The notes under the pieces are model-generated. The model was not told the DNA's origin. It searched no databases and saw nothing but the letters and a program-made list of their open reading frames with translations. A stretch of 64,000 nucleotides of DNA, from NCBI GenBank assembly GCA_037179515.1, contig JAXCGZ010001925.1, positions 99,501 through 163,500 on the forward strand, read 5' to 3'. Made by a program: the position numbers and the translations under genes. Every line of letters begins with the position of its first letter. Position 1 is the first letter of the stretch. Source of the stretch: Halocaridina rubra. Taxonomy: Eukaryota; Arthropoda; Malacostraca; Decapoda; Atyidae. Positions 16,443 through 47,919 of this stretch are shown piece by piece.

Positions 16443-18060
16443 CAATCTTCACTTGTTTCCTACAACCTACTCTAAAAAATTTTAACATATTCTGGGGATG
16501 GGTCACAAGTTGTAGATGCAATTGTATATGATAAATTTGGTTCTGTTCTGCATTTTGGTGTATTGTCATCATGTTTTTGTATTCTTCACACATTACCCCT
16601 TATTGGTATATTTGACTTTAAAATTAGAAAATTCATTTGTGCACATTTTGAAAAAGTAGTTAACAGTAATACCAGTTTCAAACTTGTTTGCACTGTAGTA
16701 CTAATTACATTACAATTTATATTAAAAACTTGCTTACTCCAGGTGATTCAAGTACAATGAAGGACGTGGACCCTTGATTACAGACAAGTTTCTTTGTAAC
16801 TAAATTTTGACTGAATATCGATGTTGAATACTCTGATCTTGTAAAGACGAGTAACTACCCGAGTGACAAGTAATTTTACCTCGAAACTGGGTACTTAGTG
16901 AGTCGACTAGTAAATATGAATAATTCTATAGCATCATGAAGTTACTCATCACAAGATGTGAATACTCTTTGCAGAATGTGTGATGCTGTGGAAATCTAAG
17001 CGCACACACTGTAAGTATTGAGCTCAAAATATGCCTTTTGGAGCAAGAGGTCACATGCCAGGAAACCTCTTGGTGATACCATACTGAAAATTAAACTAGC
17101 CAGTGGCTTAATGTGAACAATACATGAGATGCGTTTTCCAAACTGGTTTAAAAATTTTCTTTGCTCATTTAGTTGAGTTATCTAAACTTCTTGTAATTTA
17201 CCATTTGTACAGTACAGTATAACCATCCATTCACCCCTCAGTCATATTTTTGAGAAAAAGAATACTTCAGTAAATTTTGCATATGTCATGCTTCTGATGT
17301 TATGATGGAGCCTATTGCTGCTGCCTTTGGTAAAGCTTTTTCGATATTTCATTGATTAGAATGTTGTTAGTGATGGTTTCAATGTGTACTGCATTGCTCT
17401 ATCAGGTACATAAAGTGTCTCATCTGTCGAAATTCACAATTACATCAAGGCCACGGGCAAATTAGGCATAGGCCTGCTAGTAGTGGAAAATGAAAACTTG
17501 TGCAAAATCAGAGAAAGTGAAGGGGCCGTATTTAGTGCTGTGCTATAAATGCAATGGGTATTCTTGTGTCACACTGATATTTCATTGCCTCCCTGGCCAA
17601 GAAAAATCATATCGACGGCAAAGTGGCTTGTAAATAGGAGATATATGGGTCTGGTCTTTTAAGTACGAGATATTGGTGTGAAATCTGTTACGAAGCTAGA
17701 TTTTCAAATGTAAAAAGTTAAATTTCATTTCTTTCATTAGTCAAATGTCTTAGGGCAGCCATGCCATAAATTGTTGGATTTTAAGGGACTTTAATGTCAA
17801 AGCAGATCCCCATCAAAAGCCTTTTCTAAAACTACCACAAATACTGTACCTCACACCTCCATGTATGCAGTCAACAACAACTTCATCTCCCTGAAAATCT
17901 TGATTGGCAGTGGCTAGGGCAGTTCAGTTAGGCAGCTTATTGAACAACGACCACCAATAAGCTGTGTCAAACTTTCAAGCATTAATTAGATGCTTTGAAT
18001 TAAGGGAAAGTTTAATATAAATATCTAAAAAAAAACTTACCATACAGTACCTTTGTTTTT
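16443..18060. other. UAP56 3' flank, no gene seen
   Basis: Contains an acceptor-like site at 16741-16742 that could start a terminal 3' UTR exon, but no supported coding sequence. Confidence 0.35.
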
Positions 18061-18063
18061 CTA

Positions 18064-18469
18064 AATACACCTAGTTCTTGTAATAACATGAAGATAGGTT
18101 CTCAGAAGTGCTGCATATTATAATTTTCGTGTAATGTAGAGTCATTTTCCATAAGACACTGTGATAATGGGCATAGATACGTTTCATAACCTTACATAGA
18201 CGCACTATACCAGAGATATACGTAAAACCTATTTTATAAGTACATAACAAAGCAGAAAGACCTGTAGTTACTTATATTAACATACAAATAGTGTAGAGTA
18301 TAAAATATACAGATTTACTGTACTGTAAACAAATTAATGCACTCTATTATGAGGTGGGCATAATAGAGTGCATGTAAGTGGAAAATGACTCGTTACATAA
18401 CGCGATTTTCACATTACACGCACTTCTGAGAACCTATCTTCATGTTATTACAAGAACTAGGTGTATTGT
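18064..18469. mobile_element. Foldback/MITE-like element with long inverted ends
   Basis: The left end 'aatacacctagttcttgtaa' running to 'ggttctcagaagtgc' (about 48 bp) is repeated in reverse complement at 18420-18467. A 14-bp perfect hairpin (18337-18350 with 18360-18373, 9-nt loop) sits near the middle. A related but partial copy lies at 46144-46430. No coding capacity. Confidence 0.75.
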
Positions 18470-18607
18470 TATTACTACTACTATTATATTATTATCCAAT
18501 AACTATTTAATGGGCTATGTTTACTACACTGCAGGCCATTCATTTTGAAACTAGGGTTGGTTGGTGAGAAGTTGCCTGAATTTTCTTTCTCGCACTCATA
18601 TGATATA

Positions 18608-18935
18608 CAGTGATCCCCCCCCCTTATAGCGGTAGTTCGGTTCTGGGACCCGGCGCGAGACAGGAAAACCGCGAAGTAGGATCAGCCTATGTGTACGAAG
18701 ATATTTAATTTATTTTTACGTTTACACTGTATAAACCCTCCCTGTACTGTTAACAAACCACCATTTCATACATAACAGCATGCAACGTAAATTTATATGA
18801 AAGTGATAGATAAAATTACGGTGAATGAAGTGGTAATTACATGACATACTCATGTACATAGGTATTTTACAATTATTTTTGTCCCCCCCAAAAAAACGTG
18901 GTACAGTGAAAACGTGATCCAGCGGGGGATCACTG
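18608..18935. mobile_element. MITE with CAGTGATCCCCC ends and TA target duplication
   Basis: The left terminus CAGTGATCCCCC and right terminus GGGGGATCACTG are perfect inverted repeats. The element is flanked on both sides by TA (18606-18607 and 18936-18937), as expected for Tc1/mariner/pogo-type transposition. It is 328 bp long and has no transposase. Confidence 0.85.
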
Positions 18936-19381
18936 TATAATATCATTATTATAACTTATTATTATTATTACTCTTGTTGTTGTGAGACACTGAACTGACT
19001 CCAATGCAAAGAACTTTTCATTCACACACACTTTCTATATCATACGTATTCGATTCGGTTTTACGTCACGAACTCCCTTTTCTACTAAGGGCTAGGACGG
19101 GTTGCCTTCTTACGTATTATTGTTATTATTATTAGTGTCGTTATTATGGGATGGTAGCACAAAGAACTCTCCCTCTCATATACACATCGTTCGTATCTTC
19201 TATGTTTGTAAGTAAAGGAGCGTCCGTATTTCTAGACAGATACTTTTGGTAGGAAATCAAACAACATACACCTGTAATATTTTAAATAAGTTTTCCAATC
19301 TCATTCGTACAAACAAATGGACAGAGTCTAATCTTACGAATGATTTAAGGGTTCCACAAGAACCTGTACCGTACAGGGTAA

Positions 19382-20890
19382 TTACAATAATCCTGTTTCA
19401 ACAAATAAATCAGGGGACTGCATTTCTACATTTTCATTTGTATTTTCTACTCCACTGGTATCTGCGTTTTCTAACTTAATATTTCTTGGTAATTTACATT
19501 CATATGGAACAATATTTGACAAATTTTGAGAGTCTAAATTATAATAGTTTTCCGAGGAAGTTATTTCTTCTTTAACAAATACCATATTATAGGTGTTTAT
19601 GAGTGTCCCAGATAATTCCTCTTCCACAGGTGTTTGTTCTGTAGCAATTTTTTCCAAGAGTTTATTGTCATTTTTACCATTACAATGCAATTTTTTATGC
19701 ATGTGAAGATGTCCTGATTGAGTAAAGCTATTACCACACTCAAGGCATTTATAAGGTTTCTCCTTGGTATGTAAGCTCATGTGATCTTGCATCATAATTT
19801 TTCTTGTAAAACATTTGCCACACACAGGACAAGCAAAAGGTTTTTCTTTTCTATGAATTCTTTTATGGACCTCTAAATTCGATTTCACGCTGTATTTTTT
19901 CCCACACCCGTTGCAACTGTAAGGTTTATCTTTAGTGTGGACGTTCGTATGTATTTTAAGATCATATTTAGTACGAAAACTCTTTCCGCATTCGTTGCAC
20001 GTAAATGGTCTTTCTTTTGTGTGGACCCTATTGTGTTTAACGAGGTAGTATTTCTGACTGTAAAACTTTCCACACACAGCACACGAATATGGTTTTTCAC
20101 CTGTGTGAACTCTCATGTGAACAGACAGAGTACCTTTACGACGGAATCCTTTCCCACAAATATTACATGGAAATGGTGTTTCAAGGGTGTGGCTCCGCAT
20201 ATGCCTTATAAGAACATAATTATAATTAAAAGTCTTTCCACATTCTATGCAAGTGTGCCTTAATTTTTTAACACTGGAATGTGTTTTCATATGCTCAGTG
20301 TACACACTTACATCTCTGAAAATTTTTCCACACTCACTGCATTTTAAGACATTTTCTTGAGATTGCGTAAGTATAAGAGGAAAATTAATTTTTCCGTCTT
20401 TTCCAATATGTCCTTTCATGTGCTTTTCAAACTCTGCAAGTTCAGTAAAAGACTGATCACATATGGAGCACTGATATGGCATTCCTTCAGTATAAATTAC
20501 CAAATGGGAATTTATAGCAGATTTCTGACAGACACTCTTTTTGCACTCACCATATGAATTTGATTTGAATTCAGAATGATTTTTCATATGCCTATTCAGA
20601 TGACTTTTCTGAACAAAACCTTTTCCACACTTCGAGCATAAAAATGGCTTTTCTCCTGTATGCAGTTTCATATGGCTATTCAAATTGTATTTTTGGATAA
20701 AAGCTTTTCCACACTTACAGCACAAGAATGGTTTGACTCCCGAGTGTATTTTCATATGCCTAGTAAGCAAGCTTTTGCTAATAAAGCTTCTACCACACTG
20801 ATTGCATGTAAAAGTTCTTTCATCTTTGTTTTCATATACAATTTCATGACTATTTCCTTCACAGTTAAAACCTTCCATGATGACTCGATC
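19382..20890 (-). CDS. C2H2 zinc-finger protein with 12 canonical fingers
   Basis: Probable nuclear DNA-binding regulator. A single coding exon of 498 codons runs from ATG at 20876-20878 to a stop at 19382. An acceptor AG lies at 20891-20892, 12 nt before the ATG, so a non-coding exon lies upstream. Twelve canonical C2H2 fingers of the C-x2-C-x12-H-x3-H type are seen. There is also a degenerate one after finger 3 (SYGECKKSVCQKSAINSHLV), which has lost the ligand spacing. Linkers of the TGEKP/TKEKP type join several fingers. The C-terminal about 90 residues are acidic/polar with no finger and could be an effector region. No KRAB, BTB or ZAD domain is visible in the N-terminal 21 residues. The target is unknown; the fold assignment is secure. 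Confidence 0.93.
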   Translation of the reverse strand, partial: DRVIMEGFNCEGNSHEIVYENKDERTFTCNQCGRSFISKSLLTRHMKIHSGVKPFLCCKCGKAFIQKYNLNSHMKLHTGEKPFLCSKCGKGFVQKSHLNRHMKNHSEFKSNSYGECKKSVCQKSAINSHLVIYTEGMPYQCSICDQSFTELAEFEKHMKGHIGKDGKINFPLILTQSQENVLKCSECGKIFRDVSVYTEHMKTHSSVKKLRHTCIECGKTFNYNYVLIRHMRSHTLETPFPCNICGKGFRRKGTLSVHMRVHTGEKPYSCAVCGKFYSQKYYLVKHNRVHTKERPFTCNECGKSFRTKYDLKIHTNVHTKDKPYSCNGCGKKYSVKSNLEVHKRIHRKEKPFACPVCGKCFTRKIMMQDHMSLHTKEKPYKCLECGNSFTQSGHLHMHKKLHCNGKNDNKLLEKIATEQTPVEEELSGTLINTYNMVFVKEEITSSENYYNLDSQNLSNIVPYECKLPRNIKLENADTSGVENTNENVEMQSPDLFVETGLL

Positions 20891-21076
20891 CTGAAAAGAA
20901 AAACATACTATGCATGAAATATCTCTTGGTGTTCATAATAACAGCTAATAATGATGCATGTCACATTTTGCACCATCTATTTAATAATGGTTAGTTGTAA
21001 TGGTACAGTCTTCATTATGATTTTTTCATGGAAAGCATTGCAGCTATATACAAGTAATATGGGATAAACGAGTATA

Positions 21077-21250
21077 TATAGGGGGTCCTCGACTTAAGTC
21101 ACTTCCGTTCCTGAAAAGTGATGTAACTCGAATTTCAGTGTAAGTTGGAACATAGGTAAATAAGCTCCTATGCTAATGCCATCAGAAAAATCTGCTTTAA
21201 ACTTTGGAGACATAATGCCAAAAATTATCAAAAAAGAAGCAAAATTATTA
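21077..21250 (-). mobile_element. Third Tigger-derived MITE fragment
   Basis: It begins with 'agggggtcctcgacttaagt', and later segments ('cgaatttcagtgtaagtt', 'ccaaaaattatcaaaaaaga') match the element at 5157-5483 in the same orientation. The far terminus is missing. Confidence 0.65.
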
Positions 21251-21362
21251 ATGGGTGATACTGTTGGCTGTGTATTCGTCCACTGTGCTCACAAACTCTT
21301 CAGTGCAATCAGTATGAATTTACCGCATGCAGAGTAATCATGCACCGTCATTAAACAATCCA

Positions 21363-21464
21363 AGCTTTCGTCTTTGCCATTGTGAAGAGATGGGTAAGCT
21401 TTCATCTTTGCCATTGTGAAGAGATAGGTAAGCTTTGGTCTTTGCCATTGTGAAGAGATAGGTA
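21363..21464. repeat. Minisatellite, 3 x 34 bp
   Basis: Three tandem units beginning at 21363, 21397 and 21431 ('agctttcgtctttgccattg' type), differing at a few positions. Confidence 0.9.
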
Positions 21465-21479
21465 ATTTCATTCTTCTTT

Positions 21480-21640
21480 TATGAGATGGACACCAGGACA
21501 GATAAGAAAACTGCCCTCATAAATAAAGGCCCGGGCACGAAGAAAACATTAAGACGAAGAAAAAGATAAAGGTTAAGGACAAGGCAGACATGAGGTAATG
21601 ATACACAAAGGAGGAAGACAGGTTGAAAGAGTAGTACATT
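21480..21640 (-). mobile_element. 3' tail of a Jockey/I-type LINE
   Basis: On the minus strand it gives the motif order also found at 28330-28450 and 41060-41140: 'ttcgtgcccgggcctttatt', 'gagggcagttttctt', 'gtcc tggtgtcc'. No coding part remains. Confidence 0.6.
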
Positions 21641-21649
21641 GTTAAATAA

Positions 21650-22780
21650 TAACACATGTTTTTACTTTAGCACTACCTTCCCCACTATTAATAAAATGAC
21701 AATGACAATTCTATTTCTGTCATGTCTCACAAAATTCTAGGGGAAACATTACCGCACATGCAGTTTTTGATGTGTTATGAGAAGACAATCGGCTCTAACT
21801 TAAGTAATCTTAGAAACCCTGTCATATTCACGTTAGCTCCAATTTCCAAGAAGGTCTCCTGGCTTCATACTTTGTAGAAGTGATATTCTGTGCTCTGTAG
21901 CATCTGGGGATCTGAGTGGTGATGCCAATTCGGTCAGCTGGATATGGCATCTGAAGAGTATTAATTTAACAGGCAACCCATTTCCTATTTATATTATTTT
22001 CATTGTTATGATCGTACTGAACTGCAAGCCTTCCGCCAAATGTATAAACATTATTTACTACACCAGTTTCAAGTGGCACCAAACAAAAAGACCAAGCGAA
22101 ATACAGTGTTGCCAAGGCACTCTAAAACTCCATCAAAGTGACAAATATATGACATCCAGTTCTATATGGCTATGTTCCAAATATTTCTCACCAATTATGG
22201 TAATACCTAAGCATATAAATATAATTTTGGGTAATTTTTTAAGAAGAGGGGATTATTTTCTTATAACAACAAAACTGCATTTTTCCGACAGTTTTCTTTG
22301 TGAAAAACGATTCTAAACTCCATTTCTGGTGCAAAACACTCGATGTAGACTTTCCATGCCCCCCTTGGCCTTAACAATAATCTAACCTAACCTAGGGGAA
22401 TAAAATATCAATATTCCATTAATCCCCATAACTAAAATAATACCACACTATGTTATGATGGTATCTAATTAATACTTTGACCACGGTTTTTGAGGATTAT
22501 CACAATTGTCAAAGGTTTTATTTCCTATGATATCCACTATGAAATATTATAACCTATAAATGGCATTTTTAAAACTAGAATCAAAATCACGTCGCACAAG
22601 TATGGCTTTGTCAAATTTGCCTCATAAGTATCTTCAGATTAAAGGTATATGAACTTGTGATGATACTCAATAACATGAAGACAATAAGCACGATCAGTCA
22701 CTCCCACAGGAATATTTACCAGTCACTAAGCTTTTAAGACGTCACTTGAAAAGAGAGAGAGAGAATATTGAAACAATTAC
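21650..22780. other. Intergenic DNA, nothing recognised
   Basis: AT-rich; no supported exon and no repeat that recurs elsewhere in the window was recognised. Confidence 0.35.
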
Positions 22781-22784
22781 AATA

Positions 22785-23050
22785 AACTGAGGATGAGTGG
22801 CTGAAGGAGTTATATTTACCATCACTCAAAGTTAGAAGGAAGAGGGGAAATATGGTATTTTTTTAATGCCTTCATGGTTTTAATATGGCTGGGTCTAGAA
22901 CTAGAGGTCATAACTTGAACTTCGAGAAATAGCATTTCTGGGGAATGTAAGGCATACTTATTTCATTTAGAGTAAGAATAACTGGCAATTGGAAATCGTT
23001 ACGAGAGAAATAGTAAATGCAGAACGGATTCATAGTTTTAAGGGTTAAAT
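22785..23050 (+). mobile_element. Decayed CR1/Jockey-group LINE 3' fragment
   Basis: Broken frames still spell pieces such as LKELYLPSLKVRRKRGNMV, MAGSRTRGHNLN and a SFRVRITGNW-like segment, matching the C-terminus of the LINE at 24246-25847. A (TA)n array follows at once. Confidence 0.7.
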
Positions 23051-23066
23051 ATGGCAAGTGTCTGTG

Positions 23067-23069
<3 letters not shown>

Positions 23070-23113
<44 letters not shown>
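23070..23113. repeat. (TA)n microsatellite
   Basis: About 44 bases of pure TA directly downstream of the LINE fragment. Confidence 0.95.
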
Positions 23114-23116
<3 letters not shown>

Positions 23117-24050
23117 ACAACTGAGTAAATGCACTTTGGTAAATATCCGAGTACAACAACAAAGGTGGTGTACTTTACTCAATTACAAATCAGAATTGTC
23201 AATGTCAATTCCAGGTGGAAGCAACTCCATATTCTACCCATTTAAATAACTAGTCGAGTGTCAATTTCAGAATCTTATTTGATCTGCTTAAACCCCCTCC
23301 CTTAATTGTGTCATAATTTTATTATGCATACTTGTAGTAACAAAAATAATTAAAGTATTTTGATATAGTTATTGTTTTTATATATACCGCTTATTTAAAT
23401 GAAAGATTTCATGCTTCTAAAACAGTCTTAGAGGTCTGATTATAGCCATAATCAGTTATGAATTGTATTATGTATATTTGCATTTACAATAAATTATGAA
23501 TAGATTATTGTCATAATATTAATATATTCTTATATACCCTTAGTTTAAATATTAAATTTTTTCTTTAAATAAGATGCATTACAATAAAATAGTTTTTCCT
23601 AGTAAAAAAAAAAACATACCATTTACATTTGAGTCATAAATTGTAATATATCACGTATATAAACTAAATCAAATTCATTATTTACATTTGAATCGTATCA
23701 ATATATCATATATAATGTATACAGGAATCATAACAATTAAATGGTTTCTCATCTAACATACTAACATCCCATCCTAATGAATGAATGAAGGCGTCAAATA
23801 AGCAGGAGGGTCTGACCCTCTCATTTTCCTCTATTTCATTTTCCTGCTTTTCCTCCTAAAGCTTCCTGTTCTATTTCTCCTCCCCCTTCAATAGTGACAC
23901 CCTCATCATCATTTTCTGATGGGACACAAAATGGGGAGGAAACATTACTGAAGGGGGTGATAAAATGGAATTATTTGATCGGAAAAGCACGAAAATGAAA
24001 TAAAAAGTGAGGGAGAAATGAGAGGGACAGACCTTCCTGCTAATTTATAT
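23114..24050. other. Intergenic DNA, nothing recognised
   Basis: Very AT-rich until about 23.7 kb; no supported exon. Confidence 0.35.
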
Positions 24051-24054
24051 ACAT

Positions 24055-24171
24055 TGCAGCAACCCTTTTTCCCCAAGGAGCTGAGAGGAGTGGTTGAGGG
24101 GTGTGTGGATCGTGGTGAATGCGTGTTTTTTTGTCTCGGCCAACCCCCTCACAAGGGGGAAAAGGCATGTG
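24055..24171 (+). repeat. LINE 3'-tail repeat, family A
   Basis: It carries 'ccccaaggagctgagaggag' and later 'cggccaaccccctcacaagg', the family A signature with its terminal stem-loop. It abuts the 3' end of the minus-strand LINE. Confidence 0.65.
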
Positions 24172-25850
24172 ATTACCTAATTGTGTTTACGGGAAAGAGC
24201 CCAAAGCTCGTATCTTCCCGTCTCCTGATCGGTTCCATTTTAGACTTAGTGATACTTATCATACATGTCCTTAAAACTATGGATTGAGATAGCATTAACT
24301 ACCACCTCGCTTAGCCAATTCCAATTATCAACTACTCTTACACTGAAAAAGTATTTCCTTACATCATGCAAAGAAGTTTTTTTACGAAGCTTCAAACTAT
24401 GACCTCTGGTTCTAGAGCCAGCCATATCAAAATATCGATCCCTATCCACTCTATCATAACCATGAAGGAATTTAAAGACTGTCACCATATCCCCCCTCAC
24501 TCTTCTAGCTTCGAGTGATGGTAAGTCTAATTCCCTCAGCCTCTCATCATAACTGAGATTGCGTATTTCTGGCACCAGTTTCGTGGCATGTCTTTGAACT
24601 TTTTCAAGCTTAGCTATGTGCTTTTTCAAGTGCGGTTTCCAAAAGGGGGCTGCATATTCGAGTTTTGGCCTCACACAGGTTACATAAATATTTCTGAACA
24701 TTTCCTTGTCCATGTGCCTGAAGGCTACCCTTACATTTGATAAGAATGCATATGCTGCCCTTACTATGCCATTTATATGTATTTCTGGAGACAAATCTGC
24801 CAGTATGTTTACTCCTAGATCTCTCTCATTTTCTGTCTCTTGAAGTTGTACTCCAGCCACCGAGTAGTCAAGCTTGGGCCTTCTTGCACTTGTACCCATT
24901 CTCATTACCTTACATTTTGAAGTATTGAATTTCATTAGCCACTTTTCTGACCACTCATGCAGATTATTTAGATCCTCCTGAAGTTCTCTACCATTGTTCT
25001 CGTTTTTTACTTTCTTCACAATCTTTGCATCATCTGCAAACATATTCATGAATGAATTTACAGACTCTGGTAGGTCATTTACATATACAAGGAACAAAAG
25101 TGGCCCTAAAACTGAACCCTGTGGAACTCCACTACTAACTCTTCTCCATTCAGACACTGAGTGTCTTACTCTAACCCTCTGTTCCCTTCCTTCTAAGTAA
25201 GTTTTTATCCATTCCAAAACATTTCCACCTATTCTAGCCATTGATTGCAGCTTCCTAATAAGTCTCCCATGTGGAACAGTGTCAAACGCTTTCTGGAAGT
25301 CTAGGAATATGCAATCTGCCCAACCCTCTCTTTCCTGTAAGATTTGGCTTGCTTCATCATAAAATTCTAATAAGTTTGTTACTGTTGATCTACCTTCTCT
25401 GAAGCCATGTTGCCTCACTGACAAAAAGTTGAAGGATTCCAAGTGAAGAGAGATATGTTTCCTTAGTAGTTTCTCCATAACTTTGCAAACTATGCTGGTC
25501 AAGGAAACTGGTCTATAGTTCAGAGCCGTATCCCTCCTTCCCTTTTTGAAGACAGGTATCACATTTGCTTGTTTCCAGCATCTTGGAATCTCCCCCGACT
25601 CCAGTGACTCCTTAAATATGATACTTAGTGCCACTGATATTGTGTTTGCGCATTTTTTAAGCACATGAGGGGATATGTCATCAGGACCTGTAGCTTTATG
25701 AACATCTAAATCCATCAGCGCTTTGCATACCTCTGTGGCTGTAAGGTTGATGTTCTCTAATACCGGCAATGAATGGTAAAAGTTGATGACATCGTCGGAT
25801 ACGGATAATTGGGATATGAAGTCTTCGAGTGAACCGTCTATGGTCATTTT
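24172..25850 (-). mobile_element. CR1/Jockey-group non-LTR retrotransposon, 5'-truncated
   Basis: A 533-codon open frame (25847 to 24246) encodes a reverse transcriptase and the C-terminal region of a LINE. In order one sees the finger/palm motifs KATGPDDIS, NYRPVSLTS, the box A FLDFQKAFDTVPH, GVPQGSVLGPLLF, and the catalytic FADDAKI. The tail ERLRELDLPSLEARRVRG...FLHGYDRV is characteristic of this group. The frame is uninterrupted, suggesting a young insertion, but the endonuclease and any ORF1 are missing, so it cannot be autonomous. The 3' UTR ('cgtctcctgatcggttccat' on the + strand) runs down to about 24172. The truncated 5' end stops about 100 bp before the SRP72 start codon on the opposite strand. 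Fragments of the same family lie at 7590, 22785 and 49174. Confidence 0.93.
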
Positions 25851-25948
25851 CAGGGTGTCATCACTAGAGAGCAGGGAATGGGAAGGGGTGATGATGATGA
25901 TGATGATATTCTGACTAAATTTCCACCTTCAGCAATTAGTAAACAACG

Positions 25949-45159
<19,211 letters not shown>

Positions 45160-46140
45160 AGTAGATGTGGATATGTGTAACAGAGCTCGCATTTGTATAA
45201 AGAAGACACAAGAGAGCTTATATATCATATTTTTAGTTTGTCTGCGAAATTTCTACCTTTCTTATTTTCACATCATTTAATGTAATATTAGTGTTGTTCT
45301 TATGGAAAAATATTATATTGTTATTAGGTGTTTCATATATCAGTACTTTTCTCTCTAACTTATATTGTAGTGTCAGAAATATATGCTACTTTTTAGATTT
45401 TTCTAAGTTTTATATATATTACTTTGTTAAATATTTCTTTGTAAGTAGAGAACACTTGTTTTTTACATTAATTTATGAAATATACTGGCCTATGAGATTT
45501 AAAGTAGTTGATGATATTTTGGTGTAATATTCTCATGTTTATCACATGCCACTTCATATGCATTAGGATACCTGTAGATATTCTGTAACACATGAAATTA
45601 CCATACTTCTAGCAGTCTTTCATTTTCTTCGGTGGTTGAAAGGAAATTAAAATGTATTATTTACCGATTTTCATTTCTTTCATCTGATATCAATTATAGG
45701 TTTCTTCATACTGATATTCCTAATGTGTATGTGGATTCCTACTTCCAGCAACCATTTCACAATTGTATACCAACCAGTGCTTTACCAAGGTACACAGTTT
45801 TGGATTAAAAGATGCTGTCATCCTGTCTTTGAGACAGCTTAAACTTGCAAAGATAAAAATTTCTATTGATGACAAGATTTTGTTTGTTTTGCAGTCTTCA
45901 AAGCTATATTTTTTATAATGGATATATGCACATGTAAGCAGCACCATCGGTAGGTATCATATTAGTGTGATGCTATTGAGTTATTATTGCACTTTGATCC
46001 ATCACTTATTGCATAGGAACTACAAAGCAGTTGTGATGCATTTTCTGTAAAAGTTTTGGAAAACATATTTTTACATCATTAGAGGGTCAAATTCACAGTT
46101 GAAACTTGCGGAAAACTCCTTAAATGGCAAAAATGGTACA
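45160..46140 (+). other. SRP72 3' UTR and downstream flank
   Basis: AT-rich, non-coding sequence after the TGA stop. The exact polyadenylation site cannot be placed. Confidence 0.5.
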
Positions 46141-46143
46141 TCA

Positions 46144-46430
46144 TGTTAAGCTTATACACCTAGTTCTTGGAATAACGCGAAGATAGGTTCTCAGAAGTGA
46201 CGCGTAATGTGACGAGTCATTTTCCGTAAGAAACAATAATAACTTTATGCTCTCGCTCAGACATTTAAATATGTGAAGTACTGGTTGTATCAAACAGAAT
46301 CTATTCTTCTACTGATTTTTGTGATTTGAATATTTGTAACGCTGAAAATATAGACACTATGCCAAAGATATAAGTAAAACATATTTTAAAAGTACATAAC
46401 AAAGCAGAAAGACCTGTAGCTATTTTTAAG
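46144..46430. mobile_element. Partial copy of the foldback element at 18064
   Basis: 'acacctagttcttggaataa' and 'gataggttctcagaagtg', 'gagtcattttccgtaag', then 'gtacataacaaagcagaaag' follow the order seen at 18064-18270. The right inverted end is absent. Confidence 0.65.
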
Positions 46431-46431
46431 A

Positions 46432-46610
46432 GTACAAAAGATATTCATATTTACTTTCCTATCATATCTTCCAAATCTTTCTATTAGCGTATGATGACAT
46501 CTTTCTAAATAAGTAACAACAAGTTTCTCATCATCTTTGGGAAGTTCTGTATGACACTGAACACAATCACGTTGTAATGCCTCAGGTTTAACCGACATAT
46601 TGAGAAAGTA
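46432..46610 (-). pseudogene. Chemosensory-protein-like (OS-D) fragment
   Basis: A minus-strand frame reads VKPEALQRDCVQCHTELPKD, then DEKLVVTYLERCHHTLIERF and GRYDRK. It aligns without gaps to the C-terminal half of arthropod chemosensory proteins: P-E-A-L before the second Cys pair C-x2-C, and 35 residues from that first Cys to the YD motif. The N-terminal half with the signal peptide and first Cys pair is not seen, and I find no AG acceptor next to the match, so it is probably a remnant rather than a working exon. The frame then runs into the foldback-element copy. Members of this family are small secreted hydrophobic-ligand carriers. Confidence 0.45.
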
Positions 46611-46639
46611 AATAGAACATAAGAAAACAACAAACATAG

Positions 46640-47800
46640 TTGATGCAATTATGTTATTAAAGAAACCACGATGTTCTTTATATATTCACAATGCAACAAA
46701 CATTCATTCTGTAAAGAGTATCATAAGACAATTTTCTAAAATTTCAGTGTAACTTTATTTAAATTTCTTCACTTATGACACCAATCCTCAAAGTGTAAAA
46801 TACACTATTCATTGACTAAACGACACTGTTAAGTCCAATAGTAAATGGAAAATGTAATGTAAAACACATTGCTCCTCGAATAAACGACACTGTGCACCTA
46901 GCAGTAGGTGGGTCACTTACCTTCTGTTTATTTACATAAACAAATGAATCAATACGACATTCTACACATCGTTAAATGGGAAATATGTAAACACAAATCC
47001 TTAAAAATCACTGTTCACCCAGCCAAAATTGGGTATTAATTTCCAATTTACTTAATGGACGCTCAACTACGAAAGTAGATTTCGTTTTCACAGAGATAAA
47101 AACTTTATCCATGCAGTAAAAGGATACTCTTATTTATTTCAACAACCACTTAAATTTCAAATTTATTTTCGCAATATTCACGCAAATACAGACAATGCAT
47201 TCAACCCCCCTCTTCGCTGAAATATGGATGGCTTTAACCGTAGAGTTTCACTACTTACAAGGTGGGAGTTTATCTAAAATGTACACTTTTCACCATTACC
47301 ACACCAATTCTCATCTGGTTCAAAGGACCAAAAGCTGTAGAGGATTTCCCATGTGTTATTACCCTTCGAACTTATAACCCCCTAATTTCGGAAATCCTCA
47401 CACGGCCTCGGTAAAGGACGACAAACGAGGGGGTGACATTTGTGGTTAAACTTTATTGTATCGGGTTTCCCTCTCTGCGACGAATAGCCCAAAGAATGAA
47501 CTATACATTATACCTATGAATATACGTGTATACTTAATATAAATGAGTAGGTATACATACTAAGCCTATAAAGTATACATACATGCATTTACGTTACAAT
47601 AAATGAAACTCGTGCAAAACAACACTTACATAATGTACGTAGAAATAAACTGTCTTGAACTATATTCAAGACACCATAGGAAAAAATCGAATTTTGAACT
47701 ATGAGTAAAAATAGTGTTCTAAACACCAATTTAACAGGTAGCCATACTTACCTTTACACTGCCAATTAAGGCAAAAGCAATAAGAAATCTACCGTGGTTA
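46640..47800. other. Intergenic DNA, nothing recognised
   Basis: No supported exon and no repeat known from elsewhere in the window. Confidence 0.35.

Positions 47801-47919
<119 letters not shown>

Noticed and set aside
19885..20557. Frames on both strands inside the zinc-finger gene
   Set aside because: Shadows created by the periodic finger repeats.
21363..21464. Three regular repeats considered as a CRISPR-like array
   Set aside because: Contiguous 34-bp units without spacers in a eukaryotic genome; an ordinary minisatellite.
22008..22316. 102-codon + strand frame
   Set aside because: Composition and lack of splice or homology evidence suggest chance.
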